Of a stretch of DNA of 64,000 nucleotides, positions 17,720-26,910 are shown piece after piece (within the stretch, counting starts at the first letter, position 1; each line of letters starts with the position of its first letter). The notes beneath the pieces are model-generated. The model was not told the DNA's origin, did no database searches, and saw only the letters and a program-made list of their open reading frames with translations. Location: assembly GCA_021772015.1 (NCBI GenBank), contig JAETNS010000003.1, positions 124,001-188,000 on the forward strand, in the 5' to 3' direction. The translations under genes and the position numbers were made by a program. The stretch comes from Prevotellaceae bacterium. GTDB taxonomy: Bacteria; Bacteroidota; Bacteroidia; Bacteroidales; Muribaculaceae.

Positions 17720-19690
17720 ATGAAAAAAACTTTACTGACATTATTGACGGCGATAGTGGCTTTCGGCTCATCGGCTTTGTCTTTGTCTGTGGAACCTCAG
17801 CGTATCGCGGTTCCTCTCGGCCCCGGTTTCCAGTCAGGTGGCGCGTTCCCTGAAGCCAACATCGTCATGGACGGCCCGCGCAGAGCTGCGGATGAGGCTT
17901 CCTCGATGCATTACACCCCGGCCTATTCCCCTTATACCTATCTTGGTTTCAATAACCAGAAAGTAGGGATGAAAATAGCCCAGGCATTCCAGATGACTCC
18001 CGAGTTGGTACAGAAATTCGCCGGCAACAATATCGACGGTGTCTTTTTCTACACCGGCATGAATGAGGCGGAATCATCCTCGCAGGTAGCGGTCAACACG
18101 ATCAAAAAAGCGACGCTCTTCCTGACATATGACTTGCAGAATTTCGAGCCGTTCTATACCCAGACCGTCGATCTTCCCGCCGACGGGCTTATACTGGTGG
18201 AGTTTGACCTTACTACTCCCTATACCATCGAGGCTGGCAAGCCTTTCTATGTAGGCTATTATTATCCATTGACATCTGCCAATGATCTTACCATAATTGT
18301 CGATGCCGCTGATCATGGCAATGACATGTCGGGCGGATGGATCGGCTTGCAGGCTCCCAAGACTTCGGCGGATGACAACCCCGAGTGGGAGTTTGACAAT
18401 TTTGCAAACCAGGTAGGTTTCCCTTGCCTCGGCGCGGTTATTTCAGGCGACAATCTGCCGAAGGATGAGGTTGATGTCTCAATGCTTGAGGTGCAGCCCA
18501 GCGCCTACCAGGGAGAGGACTTCTCTCTGTCGTTTGTTGTGGGCAACAACGCTTCCAACGGAGTGTCATCATTTGAGGCAGAGGTCGTGGTTGGTGAGAA
18601 CGCACCTGAGACAGTGGAATTCTCTGTCCCCAAACCGTTGAACTATGGCAGCCAAGGCATGGCGACGATCGACAATATAAGCTATGCCATACCTTCTCTT
18701 GAGAAAGTCCCTGTCACCGTGACTGTAACCAAGGTCAATGGTAACACCAACAACTCGCAATCAGCTACGGCAACTTCTGAAATCCAGATAATCCCTACCG
18801 GCAAAGGATTCCTGCGCAATGTTGTCGTCGAGGAGTTCACCGGCACATGGTGCCCGAACTGTCCCCGAGGTCTGGTCATGATGGAGGCTATACGTGAGGC
18901 ATACACTGACGGTTCGGTAATCCCTGTCGGTATCCACAATGGTGATCAAATGGTATCTCCCTCCTATTCTGCCATCGATCAGGTTTATGGCGGCTCATAT
19001 CCTACAGCGATAATGAACCGTCTGACCTACATAGAGACCATGTATCCCACCGACAAATGTTTTGCGGAGATCGAGAAATTCCAGTCTTATCCCGCTCCCG
19101 CGAAGGTGACAGCGACAGCCCGCTTCAACTCCGCCAAGAGCGGAATTATCTTCGACACCAAGACAAGCTTCTCGTTTGACAACGACAAGGCGGCCGAAGA
19201 TTACATCCTGGCCTTCGGTGTCACTGAAGACCATGTAGGTCCTTATGAGCAGAAAAACGGTGCCTCCGGTTCGACGCTGCCCGGTTGGGGAAACAAACCT
19301 TCGGTAGTCGAGACCATGTATAATGACGTGGCCCGTCAGTACAACACAAGCCGCGGTATCACCGGATCGATTCCCGAGGCGGTTGAACAGGGCAAGGAAT
19401 ATGACTTCAGCTACGAGATGAAATTCCTCGCTGCGAGCAAGATCTCCAACAAGGATAATCTCAATGCGATCGTTTACCTTATCAACCGTAAGACCCAGGT
19501 TGTCGAGAACGCCTGCATGATCAACGCGACCCAGCTTGGCGGCATTGATGATGTCATGGCAGACAGCGAGTTTGATGCCAATGCTCCCGTGGAGTATTTC
19601 AATCTCCAGGGAATCCGCGTCGCAGAGCCTCAGGACGGGCTTTACATACGCCGCCAGGGTAACACTGCCAAGGTTGTGATGGTGAAATAA
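17720..19690 (+). CDS. Large Omp28-like protein with CxxC and T9SS-like tail
   Basis: The 656-residue protein has a signal peptide (about 1-20) and an N-terminal beta region (60-240) with jelly-roll look. An Ig-like segment covers 250-355. The Omp28 thioredoxin-like domain follows from about 363, beginning NVVVEEFTGTWCPNCPRG with Cys378 and Cys381. The end (YFNLQGIRVAEPQDGLYIRRQG, abbreviated here to its first and last parts) is of the common Bacteroidales secreted-protein tail type. It is the last gene of the envelope cluster before a bidirectional terminator. Its architecture suggests a secreted or surface thiol-active adhesin-like protein; the role is not known. Confidence 0.8.
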   Translation: MKKTLLTLLTAIVAFGSSALSLSVEPQRIAVPLGPGFQSGGAFPEANIVMDGPRRAADEASSMHYTPAYSPYTYLGFNNQKVGMKIAQAFQMTPELVQKFAGNNIDGVFFYTGMNEAESSSQVAVNTIKKATLFLTYDLQNFEPFYTQTVDLPADGLILVEFDLTTPYTIEAGKPFYVGYYYPLTSANDLTIIVDAADHGNDMSGGWIGLQAPKTSADDNPEWEFDNFANQVGFPCLGAVISGDNLPKDEVDVSMLEVQPSAYQGEDFSLSFVVGNNASNGVSSFEAEVVVGENAPETVEFSVPKPLNYGSQGMATIDNISYAIPSLEKVPVTVTVTKVNGNTNNSQSATATSEIQIIPTGKGFLRNVVVEEFTGTWCPNCPRGLVMMEAIREAYTDGSVIPVGIHNGDQMVSPSYSAIDQVYGGSYPTAIMNRLTYIETMYPTDKCFAEIEKFQSYPAPAKVTATARFNSAKSGIIFDTKTSFSFDNDKAAEDYILAFGVTEDHVGPYEQKNGASGSTLPGWGNKPSVVETMYNDVARQYNTSRGITGSIPEAVEQGKEYDFSYEMKFLAASKISNKDNLNAIVYLINRKTQVVENACMINATQLGGIDDVMADSEFDANAPVEYFNLQGIRVAEPQDGLYIRRQGNTAKVVMVK

Positions 19691-19745
19691 TTAAAAAGAT
19701 CCATCAAGGGCCGCTACGGCTTCAGTAGGGCCTGATGATAGAAAA

Positions 19746-19789
19746 AAGACACTGTGTCAAAATCAAATTTGGCGCAGTGTCTTGTTTTT
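19746..19789 (+). terminator. Bidirectional terminator between convergent operons
   Basis: The arms AAGACACTG and CAGTGTCTT with flanking G.T pairs enclose an A/T-rich loop. Plus-strand reading ends in TTGTTTTT and minus-strand reading ends in TTTTTT. It separates the envelope cluster from the convergent trkA gene. Confidence 0.8.
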
Positions 19790-19849
19790 CGCCCCATAGG
19801 GCGGGGGGGTGATATTTTTAGATGGGGTAGCCGTTCGGCCCGGTTTTCG

Positions 19850-20572
19850 TCAGTTTAGGGCGCGGAACAGGGATTTGTAAGCCGCGGTTGTCCCCAGACA
19901 AAGCAGCATGTCGCCCGGTTCCACCCTGATGTCATTGCCGGATGTGGAGTCACGTGTGGAGTCGGCAGGATCCGGAAGAGTAAGCGACTCCATCACGTCG
20001 TGGGATATGCCGAGGATATTGTCATGGGATGACGGGCGCGCGGCGGCGATCAACCGCAGGCCATGCAATGTGTCAGGAGTGATATCGGAATATCTCATGT
20101 GATGGAATATATCCGGGGCGCGGAAACGCATGGCGAAAGTGTCGCGGCCAATCCGGAGCGTAGCGACGGTGGAACTAAGTTCCATTTCATTCACAAGGTC
20201 ATGAGCCGCGCGTTGCTCCGGCGTGAGGATCCGTTCGACTTTCAATCCTTCGAGGATTGACTGATGAAGCTCGTCGATGGCGCGGGCGTATATTTTCCTT
20301 ACCCCGATTTTTCGTAGGAGAGCCACAGTCTTGACGCTTGCGCCGAAATTCTCTCCTATGGCCACTATTACAAGGTCTACATTTTTGAGGGGCAACGCCG
20401 AAAGCGATGCCTCGTCGGTCGAATCGAGGATGTAGGCTGTGGAGATATACTCCTTTATGGCCTCCACATTAGTGGCGCGAAGGTCTGCTCCGATTACCTC
20501 ATGGCCCATGTCTGTAAGATCACGGGCAAGGTTTGAGCCATATATTCCAAGTCCGATGATAAGGTAGCGCAT
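19850..20572 (-). CDS. trkA: Potassium uptake regulator TrkA/KtrA (RCK protein)
   Basis: The 240-residue cytoplasmic protein gates the TrkH/KtrB channel encoded just upstream in the operon. The N-terminal Rossmann fold shows GLGIYGSNLARDL (residues 7-19) and an acidic residue at the end of the second strand (GADLRA), the usual NAD(H)/nucleotide site. A TrkA-C domain follows at about 140-238. It holds an unusually polar insertion, PDPADSTRDSTSGND, at about 200-214. The size fits the single-RCK KtrA class rather than the tandem TrkA of enterobacteria. The gap to trkH is seven bases. Confidence 0.92.
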   Translation of the reverse strand: MRYLIIGLGIYGSNLARDLTDMGHEVIGADLRATNVEAIKEYISTAYILDSTDEASLSALPLKNVDLVIVAIGENFGASVKTVALLRKIGVRKIYARAIDELHQSILEGLKVERILTPEQRAAHDLVNEMELSSTVATLRIGRDTFAMRFRAPDIFHHMRYSDITPDTLHGLRLIAAARPSSHDNILGISHDVMESLTLPDPADSTRDSTSGNDIRVEPGDMLLCLGTTAAYKSLFRALN

Positions 20573-20579
20573 GTTGGGT

Positions 20580-22436
20580 TCAGTTTATGATTATATTGTC
20601 AGATGGACGACGGAAAGGGGGATCGTTGTGGGTTCCCACAACTCCGATCAGCAAGGATATTATGCCTACCCGGCCAAGAAACATGGCGGTGCATAACAGG
20701 ATTTTCGACGGCATTGACAGTTCTCCGGTGATTCCAAGTGACGATCCGACCGTGAAAAGGGCGGATGTCGCCTCATAGACCAGTGCTTTCGGAGACAGCC
20801 CAGGTTCGAATCCGACGAGCAGGATCGAGTATGAAAACAAGGTGATTATCGACAGGCCTATCACGGCGTGGGCGCGCCGGACAGAAGGGATGGCGATCTC
20901 GCGGTCATATACCGTCACGCGGTCACGTCCGAGTATTATGGCTTTCAGGTTTAAAAGCATGGTGGCGAAGGTGTTGACCTTGATACCACCGGCCGTAGAC
21001 TGTGACGCGCCGCCAATCCACATTAGCAGGAGGAACATCAGTATGGTGACATTCATGAATCCTGCCGGATTTACAGAGGAGAATCCTGAAGAGCGGGGCA
21101 CGGAGGAGTTGAACCAGGATTGGATCAGCTTGTCGGTCATCGACATCCCTTCAAGGGTGTTGTCATACTCGAATAGGAAAAACAACAGTGTCGAGACCAC
21201 GGTAAGCCATGCCGAGGTGACCAGGACGATCTTAGTGTTCAGGTCGTAGACATGGACCGGCATACGGGGAATGGCGCGGCGGCGCAGCCAACACCACGCC
21301 CGTTTCAATCTGCGTACGAACGCCTGCCGGAAATTCATCAGTATCGGGAAGCCGATTCCTCCGGCTGTCACAAGCAATGTGATGATGACATATATCCATT
21401 GGTTTGACCTTAACAGAAGCGGACTGGACAGCCCTCCCTCCACGTTTGAGAATCCGGCGTTGCAGAAAGCCGACAAGGAGTGGAAACCGGAAAATATCAG
21501 TTCCTCCTCGATGGTCATTCCGAGGGTATCATGTACTGATAGAAATATCGCCGCCGCTCCAATTAGCTCTATTGCCAGGGTGAATCCGAGGATATACAGC
21601 AATGTAGGGATCAATGAACTGAGGGTCTTGGAATAGATCATGTCGCGGACCATGAGCTGGCTGTAGATGGATGTGCTGCCGCTGAAAAACAATGCGAAGA
21701 AACTGGTGAACGTCATGACCCCAAGTCCTCCGGTCTGTATCAACACTGCCAATACAAGAAGGCCGGTAGGAGTGAATGTCGACGGTAGGTCGACAGATGT
21801 CAGTCCGGTTATGCAGACGGCTGATGTCGAGACAAACAGCGCGTCGACATACTCGATCCCGCCATAAGTGCAACGGGGCATCATCAGCAGCAATGAGCCG
21901 ATCAGTATGAACAACAGGAAGCTTGCCGACAATATCAGCGAAGGATTGGTGCGCCGGCCAAGTATCTTGATTATGCCGAATGATACGTCGACAACGGAAT
22001 ATGCGCCCAAGACCGTGAACAGCAGCTTGTTGGAGTATAGAATGCTGTCGAGTATCCCGATCCACGGATGTTCAGGACGAGGATATGCCAAAGGGAGCAG
22101 GGTCACGAGGACCGCCAGGTCGACAATCCATTTTATTATCTTTGTCTGGCGCAATGTCTGGCGCGCCATCAGCGTCAATCCGTAGATGACATTGATGATG
22201 AAGACTATCTGGCAGGCGCGCAGGATTCGCGAGAGTATGCGGAAATCAGCCTCCGTGTGGTCGAATCCGAAATATACCACAAGACCTGTCAGGCATATGA
22301 GTGATGCGATGAATGCCAGCACGGCGAGGATATTGCCGCCAAGACGGATCGCCGGCACGAACCGGGCATTGAATCGCATATAGGCGTGTTTCGCCCGTTG
22401 CCATCGCCGTCTTATTCCTGCCAATCCTTCTGACAT
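20580..22436 (-). CDS. trkH: TrkH/KtrB family potassium transporter
   Basis: This 618-residue inner-membrane protein is the K+-translocating subunit. I choose the ATG at 22436; an in-frame TTG at 22451 is possible. After a basic N-terminus there are three or four extra hydrophobic segments (about 35-150) before the TrkH core. The core has repeated pore-loop/helix units with filter-like phrases: TSAVCITGLTSVD, HSLSAFCNAGFSNVE, SVPRSSGFSS and TSALFTVGSSLGITGELS. The C-terminus is GRVGIISLLIGVVG. It lies between the DUF4923 gene (29 bases upstream) and trkA, so all three should be co-transcribed. Confidence 0.92.
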   Translation of the reverse strand: MSEGLAGIRRRWQRAKHAYMRFNARFVPAIRLGGNILAVLAFIASLICLTGLVVYFGFDHTEADFRILSRILRACQIVFIINVIYGLTLMARQTLRQTKIIKWIVDLAVLVTLLPLAYPRPEHPWIGILDSILYSNKLLFTVLGAYSVVDVSFGIIKILGRRTNPSLILSASFLLFILIGSLLLMMPRCTYGGIEYVDALFVSTSAVCITGLTSVDLPSTFTPTGLLVLAVLIQTGGLGVMTFTSFFALFFSGSTSIYSQLMVRDMIYSKTLSSLIPTLLYILGFTLAIELIGAAAIFLSVHDTLGMTIEEELIFSGFHSLSAFCNAGFSNVEGGLSSPLLLRSNQWIYVIITLLVTAGGIGFPILMNFRQAFVRRLKRAWCWLRRRAIPRMPVHVYDLNTKIVLVTSAWLTVVSTLLFFLFEYDNTLEGMSMTDKLIQSWFNSSVPRSSGFSSVNPAGFMNVTILMFLLLMWIGGASQSTAGGIKVNTFATMLLNLKAIILGRDRVTVYDREIAIPSVRRAHAVIGLSIITLFSYSILLVGFEPGLSPKALVYEATSALFTVGSSLGITGELSMPSKILLCTAMFLGRVGIISLLIGVVGTHNDPPFRRPSDNIIIN

Positions 22437-22465
22437 CTGTCTGTATGACAAGTCCGGTTATGTGA

Positions 22466-23266
22466 TCAACGTCGTTTTAGCATTTCCAGCAAAGAGCCGA
22501 GGCCGCCGGAGCCGGTCGAGTCGGATGAGGCCGGGGTGGACTTTCCGTCATTTCCGGCAGGCGTGGTTGCTCCGGAAGCCGGATTCACATTCGCCGTCTT
22601 TGTCAGGGAGAATCCGCAGTTCAGCCCGTCATAACTGTTGAGGAATCCTGCGGCCGCCTGAAGGGTCTGCTTGCCTGTCAGCTTTGCCACTGCATTCATC
22701 AGTGTCAGCAGCTTGGATGCATCGAAGGTTATGATTATGCCGTTGCCGGAACGTTGAACATCGGCGGCGATCGTGCCTATGCCTATCTTTCCCAATGCCT
22801 TGAATGTGAATATGAAGGAATTCGACGAGGTCTGTGTGGAGTCGCGGTGGAAAGTTCCTGAAAGCTTGACTCGTCCCAACGCGAACTCGAAATTCTTTTC
22901 GGGGGTAAGAGTGACCACGAGATTCTGCATTCCGGCGCGGTCGTAATATGGGGCAAGCTTGTTGACGATTGTTGCTGCCATTGCCACACCTCCGGCTTTC
23001 TGGAGGAGATTGTCGCTTTTGAAAGTGATGGCAGGCTCCTTGTACTTGTATATTCCCGCCAAGTCAGTCTCCGACAGCTTACCTCCGCCAAGAAGCCCTG
23101 ATACAAGGCTTCCCAACGCGTCGCCCAAGGCATTGCCCGACTGTGAGGAGTCGGAGGATGATCCTCCAGCGAGGCCGCCGAGCAAGTCGCGTATGTCGGG
23201 TTCGGCCCGCATCACGGGCACCGAGAGGATGAAGAGAGCCAGAAGAGTCATTACAATCTTTTTCAT
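22466..23266 (-). CDS. DUF4923 exported protein
   Basis: The 266-residue product has a signal peptide (about 1-21, ending VMRA). A low-complexity Gly/Ser segment follows (about 28-62), then a body with DLAGIYKYKEPAITFKSDNLL that I associate with DUF4923, a Bacteroidales family of unknown function, and a Ser/Gly/Pro-rich C-terminus. It is the first gene of the operon with trkH and trkA; any link to potassium is only from that position. Confidence 0.8.
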   Translation of the reverse strand: MKKIVMTLLALFILSVPVMRAEPDIRDLLGGLAGGSSSDSSQSGNALGDALGSLVSGLLGGGKLSETDLAGIYKYKEPAITFKSDNLLQKAGGVAMAATIVNKLAPYYDRAGMQNLVVTLTPEKNFEFALGRVKLSGTFHRDSTQTSSNSFIFTFKALGKIGIGTIAADVQRSGNGIIITFDASKLLTLMNAVAKLTGKQTLQAAAGFLNSYDGLNCGFSLTKTANVNPASGATTPAGNDGKSTPASSDSTGSGGLGSLLEMLKRR

Positions 23267-23312
23267 ACCTTATATAACATTAAAGAATAGAGTAAAGTAG
23301 GGAAATCATCGA

Positions 23313-23320
23313 CAAAATTA
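23313..23320 (-). promoter_or_regulatory. Possible -7 box of the DUF4923-trkH-trkA operon
   Basis: TAATTTTG on the minus strand matches TAnnTTTG and would give a leader of about 40 bases. No -33 TTTG is visible at the right spacing. Confidence 0.4.
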
Positions 23321-23570
23321 ACAAATTCTTTTTCAACACAGGCATAAAAGTCGTGGAGTTGGGCGACAAAGCATTGTTAAAAACTTTAACATTGGCTTGC
23401 TTCCTCCTTCCGCCAAAAAGACGTAACTTTACGGAAATTTTGTATGTGCAGTCGGGATGATTATGTTCTGACCAATACAATAGTTTGATTTTTAGGATAT
23501 TGTGACTAATATTAAGCTAAAAATCATTAAAGCCGGCAACCATCGGCAAGTCACGTTTCAAGGAACATTG

Positions 23571-24317
23571 ATGAAAACAATGGTAAAAAAGATATTGATA
23601 ATCCTCGTCATGGCTGTCGTTTCGGCCGGTGGCGCGATATGCGCCCAGGTTGAGTTCAAGCGCGGACTGGAGCAGATATCCTTCATACCCAAAGGACAAT
23701 GGATCACAGGTGTGAGTGTGAGTTTCTCACAATCAAACCAGGAGAACTATCAGTTCTTTATAATTGAGGATGTGTCAGGAGACGCGTACACATTCAAGGT
23801 CAGCCCGATGCTGATGTATTGTTTCAAAGACAATCTTTGCGCCGGAGGGAAAATGGCTTACACAAGAACGCGTACCCGTCTTGACCAGGCGCGGGTGGTC
23901 ATTGATTCGGAGAATGATTATTCGATGGACAATCTCTACCAGATATCCCATAATTATTCCGCCATGGCATGTTTCCGCAATTACATAAGTCTGGGGCGCA
24001 GCCATCGGTTCGGCTTCTTCAACGAAGTCCAGCTACAGTTTGGAGGAGGAGAGTCAAAGATCATAAACGGCCGGGGCAAGGATCTGACCGGCACGTTCGA
24101 CAAGAGCTGGAACATGAATGTCGGGCTTGCCCCCGGCATGGTCATGTTTCTTAACAACTATTCCGCCATAGAGGTCAATGTAGGGGTGCTCGGATTCAAT
24201 TACTCCCACACCACCTCCAAGACCGATCAGGTCTATATCGCCTCGCGGGAGTCGAAACAGGCCAATTTCAAAATAAATCTGTTTTCGATAACCTTCGGGG
24301 TGGCCTTCTACCTGTAA
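23571..24317 (+). CDS. Outer-membrane beta-barrel protein, paralogue 1
   Basis: The frame is open from 23502, but the ATG at 23571 begins a proper signal peptide (MKTMVKKI... ending ICA before Gln), so I take it as the start, giving 248 residues. The mature part consists of alternating strands with aromatic girdles and ends SITFGVAFYL, as expected of a small outer-membrane barrel. It shares the phrase FIPKGQW and the general layout (SPMLMYCFKDN / SYRNYVGLGRDRRFG-like segments) with the next gene, so the two are tandem paralogues. Function unknown. Confidence 0.78.
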   Translation: MKTMVKKILIILVMAVVSAGGAICAQVEFKRGLEQISFIPKGQWITGVSVSFSQSNQENYQFFIIEDVSGDAYTFKVSPMLMYCFKDNLCAGGKMAYTRTRTRLDQARVVIDSENDYSMDNLYQISHNYSAMACFRNYISLGRSHRFGFFNEVQLQFGGGESKIINGRGKDLTGTFDKSWNMNVGLAPGMVMFLNNYSAIEVNVGVLGFNYSHTTSKTDQVYIASRESKQANFKINLFSITFGVAFYL

Positions 24318-24331
24318 AAACCGTGACATTC

Positions 24332-25237
24332 ATGATAAGGAAACTGATTCTGATTATATTTGGCCTGATTGTCGCGGTGCTGGCCTTCGCGACAGGCTCC
24401 AAAGCCTCCGACCGCGGATTTGCCGACGCGATCCCTTTGCTTGGCTCCCTGACCAAAGGGGAGAAGATACCGGTGGACTCGACGGTCGTTGACAGTGATG
24501 AAATCGACGAGACGGTCATAGTAGGTGGCGACACCGTGTCGATCATCATTCCCCAGAATAATTACGGACGATACAACCGCGGACTTTACAATTATCTGTT
24601 TATACCGAAAGGGCAGTGGTCGTTCGGCCTGATGGCCTCCTACGGCCAGTTCTCCACTGATGATGTGCAGCTCCTGTCTGTGATCAAAGATCTCGATTTC
24701 AACATCAAGGCCTATTCTCTCCAGCCATCCATCACATATTTTTTCCGTAACAACCAGTCGATAGGGTTGAAATTCATTTATGTGCGCCGTAACCTTGACC
24801 TTCCGAGCATGGGGGTCGATTTCAGTGACGACATGAATTTCAATCTGAAAGACATCAGCTATTATGAGCAAAGTTATTCGACATCCGTGTCATACCGCAA
24901 TTATGTGGGGCTTGGCCGCGACAGGCGTTTCGGGGTGTTCAATGATGTCGATCTGTCGTTTGGATCCGGTTCCTCCCGTTTCAAGCGCTATTATGCCGGA
25001 GAGCTGCGCGATACCAGGACCAACTCGATGACAGCCGCCCTGAACTTTTCTCCCGGAGTTTGTGTCTTCATAATGGATTATGTGAGCTTCAACGTAAGTT
25101 TCGGTGTTTTCGGAATCAAGGTCCACCATGAGAAGCAACAGACCAACGGAGTGGAGGAGGGAACCCGTTTTACCTCCGGAGCCAATTTCAAATTCAACAT
25201 CTTCAACATCAATTTCGGCATGGCCGTCTTCATCTGA
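24332..25237 (+). CDS. Outer-membrane beta-barrel protein, paralogue 2
   Basis: The ATG at 24332 opens a signal peptide (MIRKLILIIFGL); a GTG at 24323 is the alternative. The 301-residue product has a polar linker of about 50 residues (30-80) and then the same barrel pattern as the preceding gene: FIPKGQW, QPSITYFFRNNQSIGLKF, YRNYVGLGRDRRFGVFNDV and a final FNINFGMAVFI. The gap to the previous gene is 14 bases. Tandem duplication followed by divergence is the simplest reading. Substrate or partner unknown. Confidence 0.78.
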   Translation: MIRKLILIIFGLIVAVLAFATGSKASDRGFADAIPLLGSLTKGEKIPVDSTVVDSDEIDETVIVGGDTVSIIIPQNNYGRYNRGLYNYLFIPKGQWSFGLMASYGQFSTDDVQLLSVIKDLDFNIKAYSLQPSITYFFRNNQSIGLKFIYVRRNLDLPSMGVDFSDDMNFNLKDISYYEQSYSTSVSYRNYVGLGRDRRFGVFNDVDLSFGSGSSRFKRYYAGELRDTRTNSMTAALNFSPGVCVFIMDYVSFNVSFGVFGIKVHHEKQQTNGVEEGTRFTSGANFKFNIFNINFGMAVFI

Positions 25238-25243
25238 TTCATA

Positions 25244-26857
25244 ATGGGAGCAAGAATGAAAAGAATGCCACGAACCGGTAGATCCATATGCCGTCTCTTG
25301 CGCAGCCTGATGATCTCGGCCTCTCTGGCTTTTGTCTTTGCCGGCTGCCTGAAGAATGACATCCCTTATCCCCGCATACAGCCTGATTTCCTGACAATGG
25401 AGGCGGATGGGCTGACAAAACCGGCGGAGATAAATGTAAATGACAGGATGGTCACCCTGACTTTCGGAGAGGAGGTAAACATAAAGGCAGTAGACATAAC
25501 TTCTTACACGATCACAGAGGGGGCGCAACTGTCCAAGGGAAACTTCGACAGCCCGATCAATCTGGCTGATTATTATATCTGCACTCTTTCGCTTTACCAG
25601 GATTATGACTGGGTGATAAAAGGGATCCAGACAATAGAGCGGTATTTCACGGTCGAGAATCAGGTGGGAGCCGCGATAATAGATGTCGGAGGCCGTCGTG
25701 TGAAAGTGAATGTCTCATCAAGAGACGGCGGCTTGAAGAATGTAAAGGTGCTGACAATGAAACTCGGACCGGTCAATTCGCTGACCACCCCGGCTCTGGA
25801 GGGGGAGACGATAGATCTTACCCGGCCGGTGGAGGTGAAAGTGGTGGCTTATGGCGAGGAAAGTATCTGGACTATCATCGGAGAGGAGGTCAAGTCAAAT
25901 GTGCAGACCCTCCGGGCCGATGCCTGGACAAATGTAGCGTGGGTTTATGGAAACGGAATAGATGGAGCGGACAATGGCGTGGAGTATCGTCTGCGCGGAA
26001 CACAGGAGTGGATAAAAGCTCCTGCCGCCTGGGTGACAAACACTGGGGCAACCTTCAACGCGCGCCTCGTCAACCTTAATCCCGACACGGAATATGAGGC
26101 CCGCACTTACAGCGGCGAGGAGTATGGTGACGAAGTGAGGTTCACCACCGGCTCTATCGTCCAGGTGCCCAATACCTCCCTTTCATCCTGGTCAAAGAAC
26201 GGATCGGTATGGCAGCCCTGGGGAGAAGGGGAGACCCCGTATTGGGACACAGGAAACAAGGGGGCGGCCACTCTTGGCCAGAGCAATGTGATCCCGACAA
26301 ATTCCACCTCATCCGGGACGGGGCAGGCGGCGATGCTGCAGACAAAATTTGTCGGTGTCGGCGTGATCGGCAAGATTGCCGCCGGCAGTGTGTTCATCGG
26401 CTCTTATCTGCGTACTGACGGCACAAACGGCGTGTTGCAGTTCGGCAGGGAGTTTACCGAACGCCCCACGCGACTTCGCGGATACTTCAATTACAAGACC
26501 GCTCCCATCAACAAGGCGAGCGCGGAATATCAGAATCTGATAGGAGAGCCTGACACTTGCATAGTCTGGTGTGCGTTGATTGATTCACCGGAGCCGTTCG
26601 AGTGTCGTACCAATCCTAAAAACAAAAACCTCTTTGACCCATCCGCCTCATACGTTGTGGCCTATGGCAAAATGCAATGCGGGGAAGATGTGCCACAATA
26701 CATCCCGTTCGACATCACACTTGAATACACTGCCACCGACCGTAGGCCACGTTATCTTCTGGTAGTAGCTTCTTCAAGCAAATACGGAGACTATTTCACC
26801 GGAGGTGACGGCGCGGTGATGTGTCTTGATGATCTCGAACTTATGTATGATTACTGA
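25244..26857 (+). CDS. PCMD-domain surface lipoprotein
   Basis: The 537-residue product starts at ATG 25244 (or ATG 25256). Its long basic leader ends with lipobox FAGC (Cys35). Residues 40-230 are two or three Ig-like beta segments, a fibronectin-like stretch containing LNPDTEYEARTYSG lies near 280, and the C-terminal 220 residues (from VPNTSLSSWSKNGSVWQPWGEG) match the PCMD domain, proposed for carbohydrate metabolism or binding. It sits between outer-membrane barrel genes with small gaps. Role in binding glycans at the surface is inferred, not shown. Confidence 0.82.
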   Translation: MGARMKRMPRTGRSICRLLRSLMISASLAFVFAGCLKNDIPYPRIQPDFLTMEADGLTKPAEINVNDRMVTLTFGEEVNIKAVDITSYTITEGAQLSKGNFDSPINLADYYICTLSLYQDYDWVIKGIQTIERYFTVENQVGAAIIDVGGRRVKVNVSSRDGGLKNVKVLTMKLGPVNSLTTPALEGETIDLTRPVEVKVVAYGEESIWTIIGEEVKSNVQTLRADAWTNVAWVYGNGIDGADNGVEYRLRGTQEWIKAPAAWVTNTGATFNARLVNLNPDTEYEARTYSGEEYGDEVRFTTGSIVQVPNTSLSSWSKNGSVWQPWGEGETPYWDTGNKGAATLGQSNVIPTNSTSSGTGQAAMLQTKFVGVGVIGKIAAGSVFIGSYLRTDGTNGVLQFGREFTERPTRLRGYFNYKTAPINKASAEYQNLIGEPDTCIVWCALIDSPEPFECRTNPKNKNLFDPSASYVVAYGKMQCGEDVPQYIPFDITLEYTATDRRPRYLLVVASSSKYGDYFTGGDGAVMCLDDLELMYDY

Positions 26858-26910
26858 TCGGCGCATCCCTTCATGGCAAGTAAAAACTGACACTATCCAA
26901 GAACGTTATC

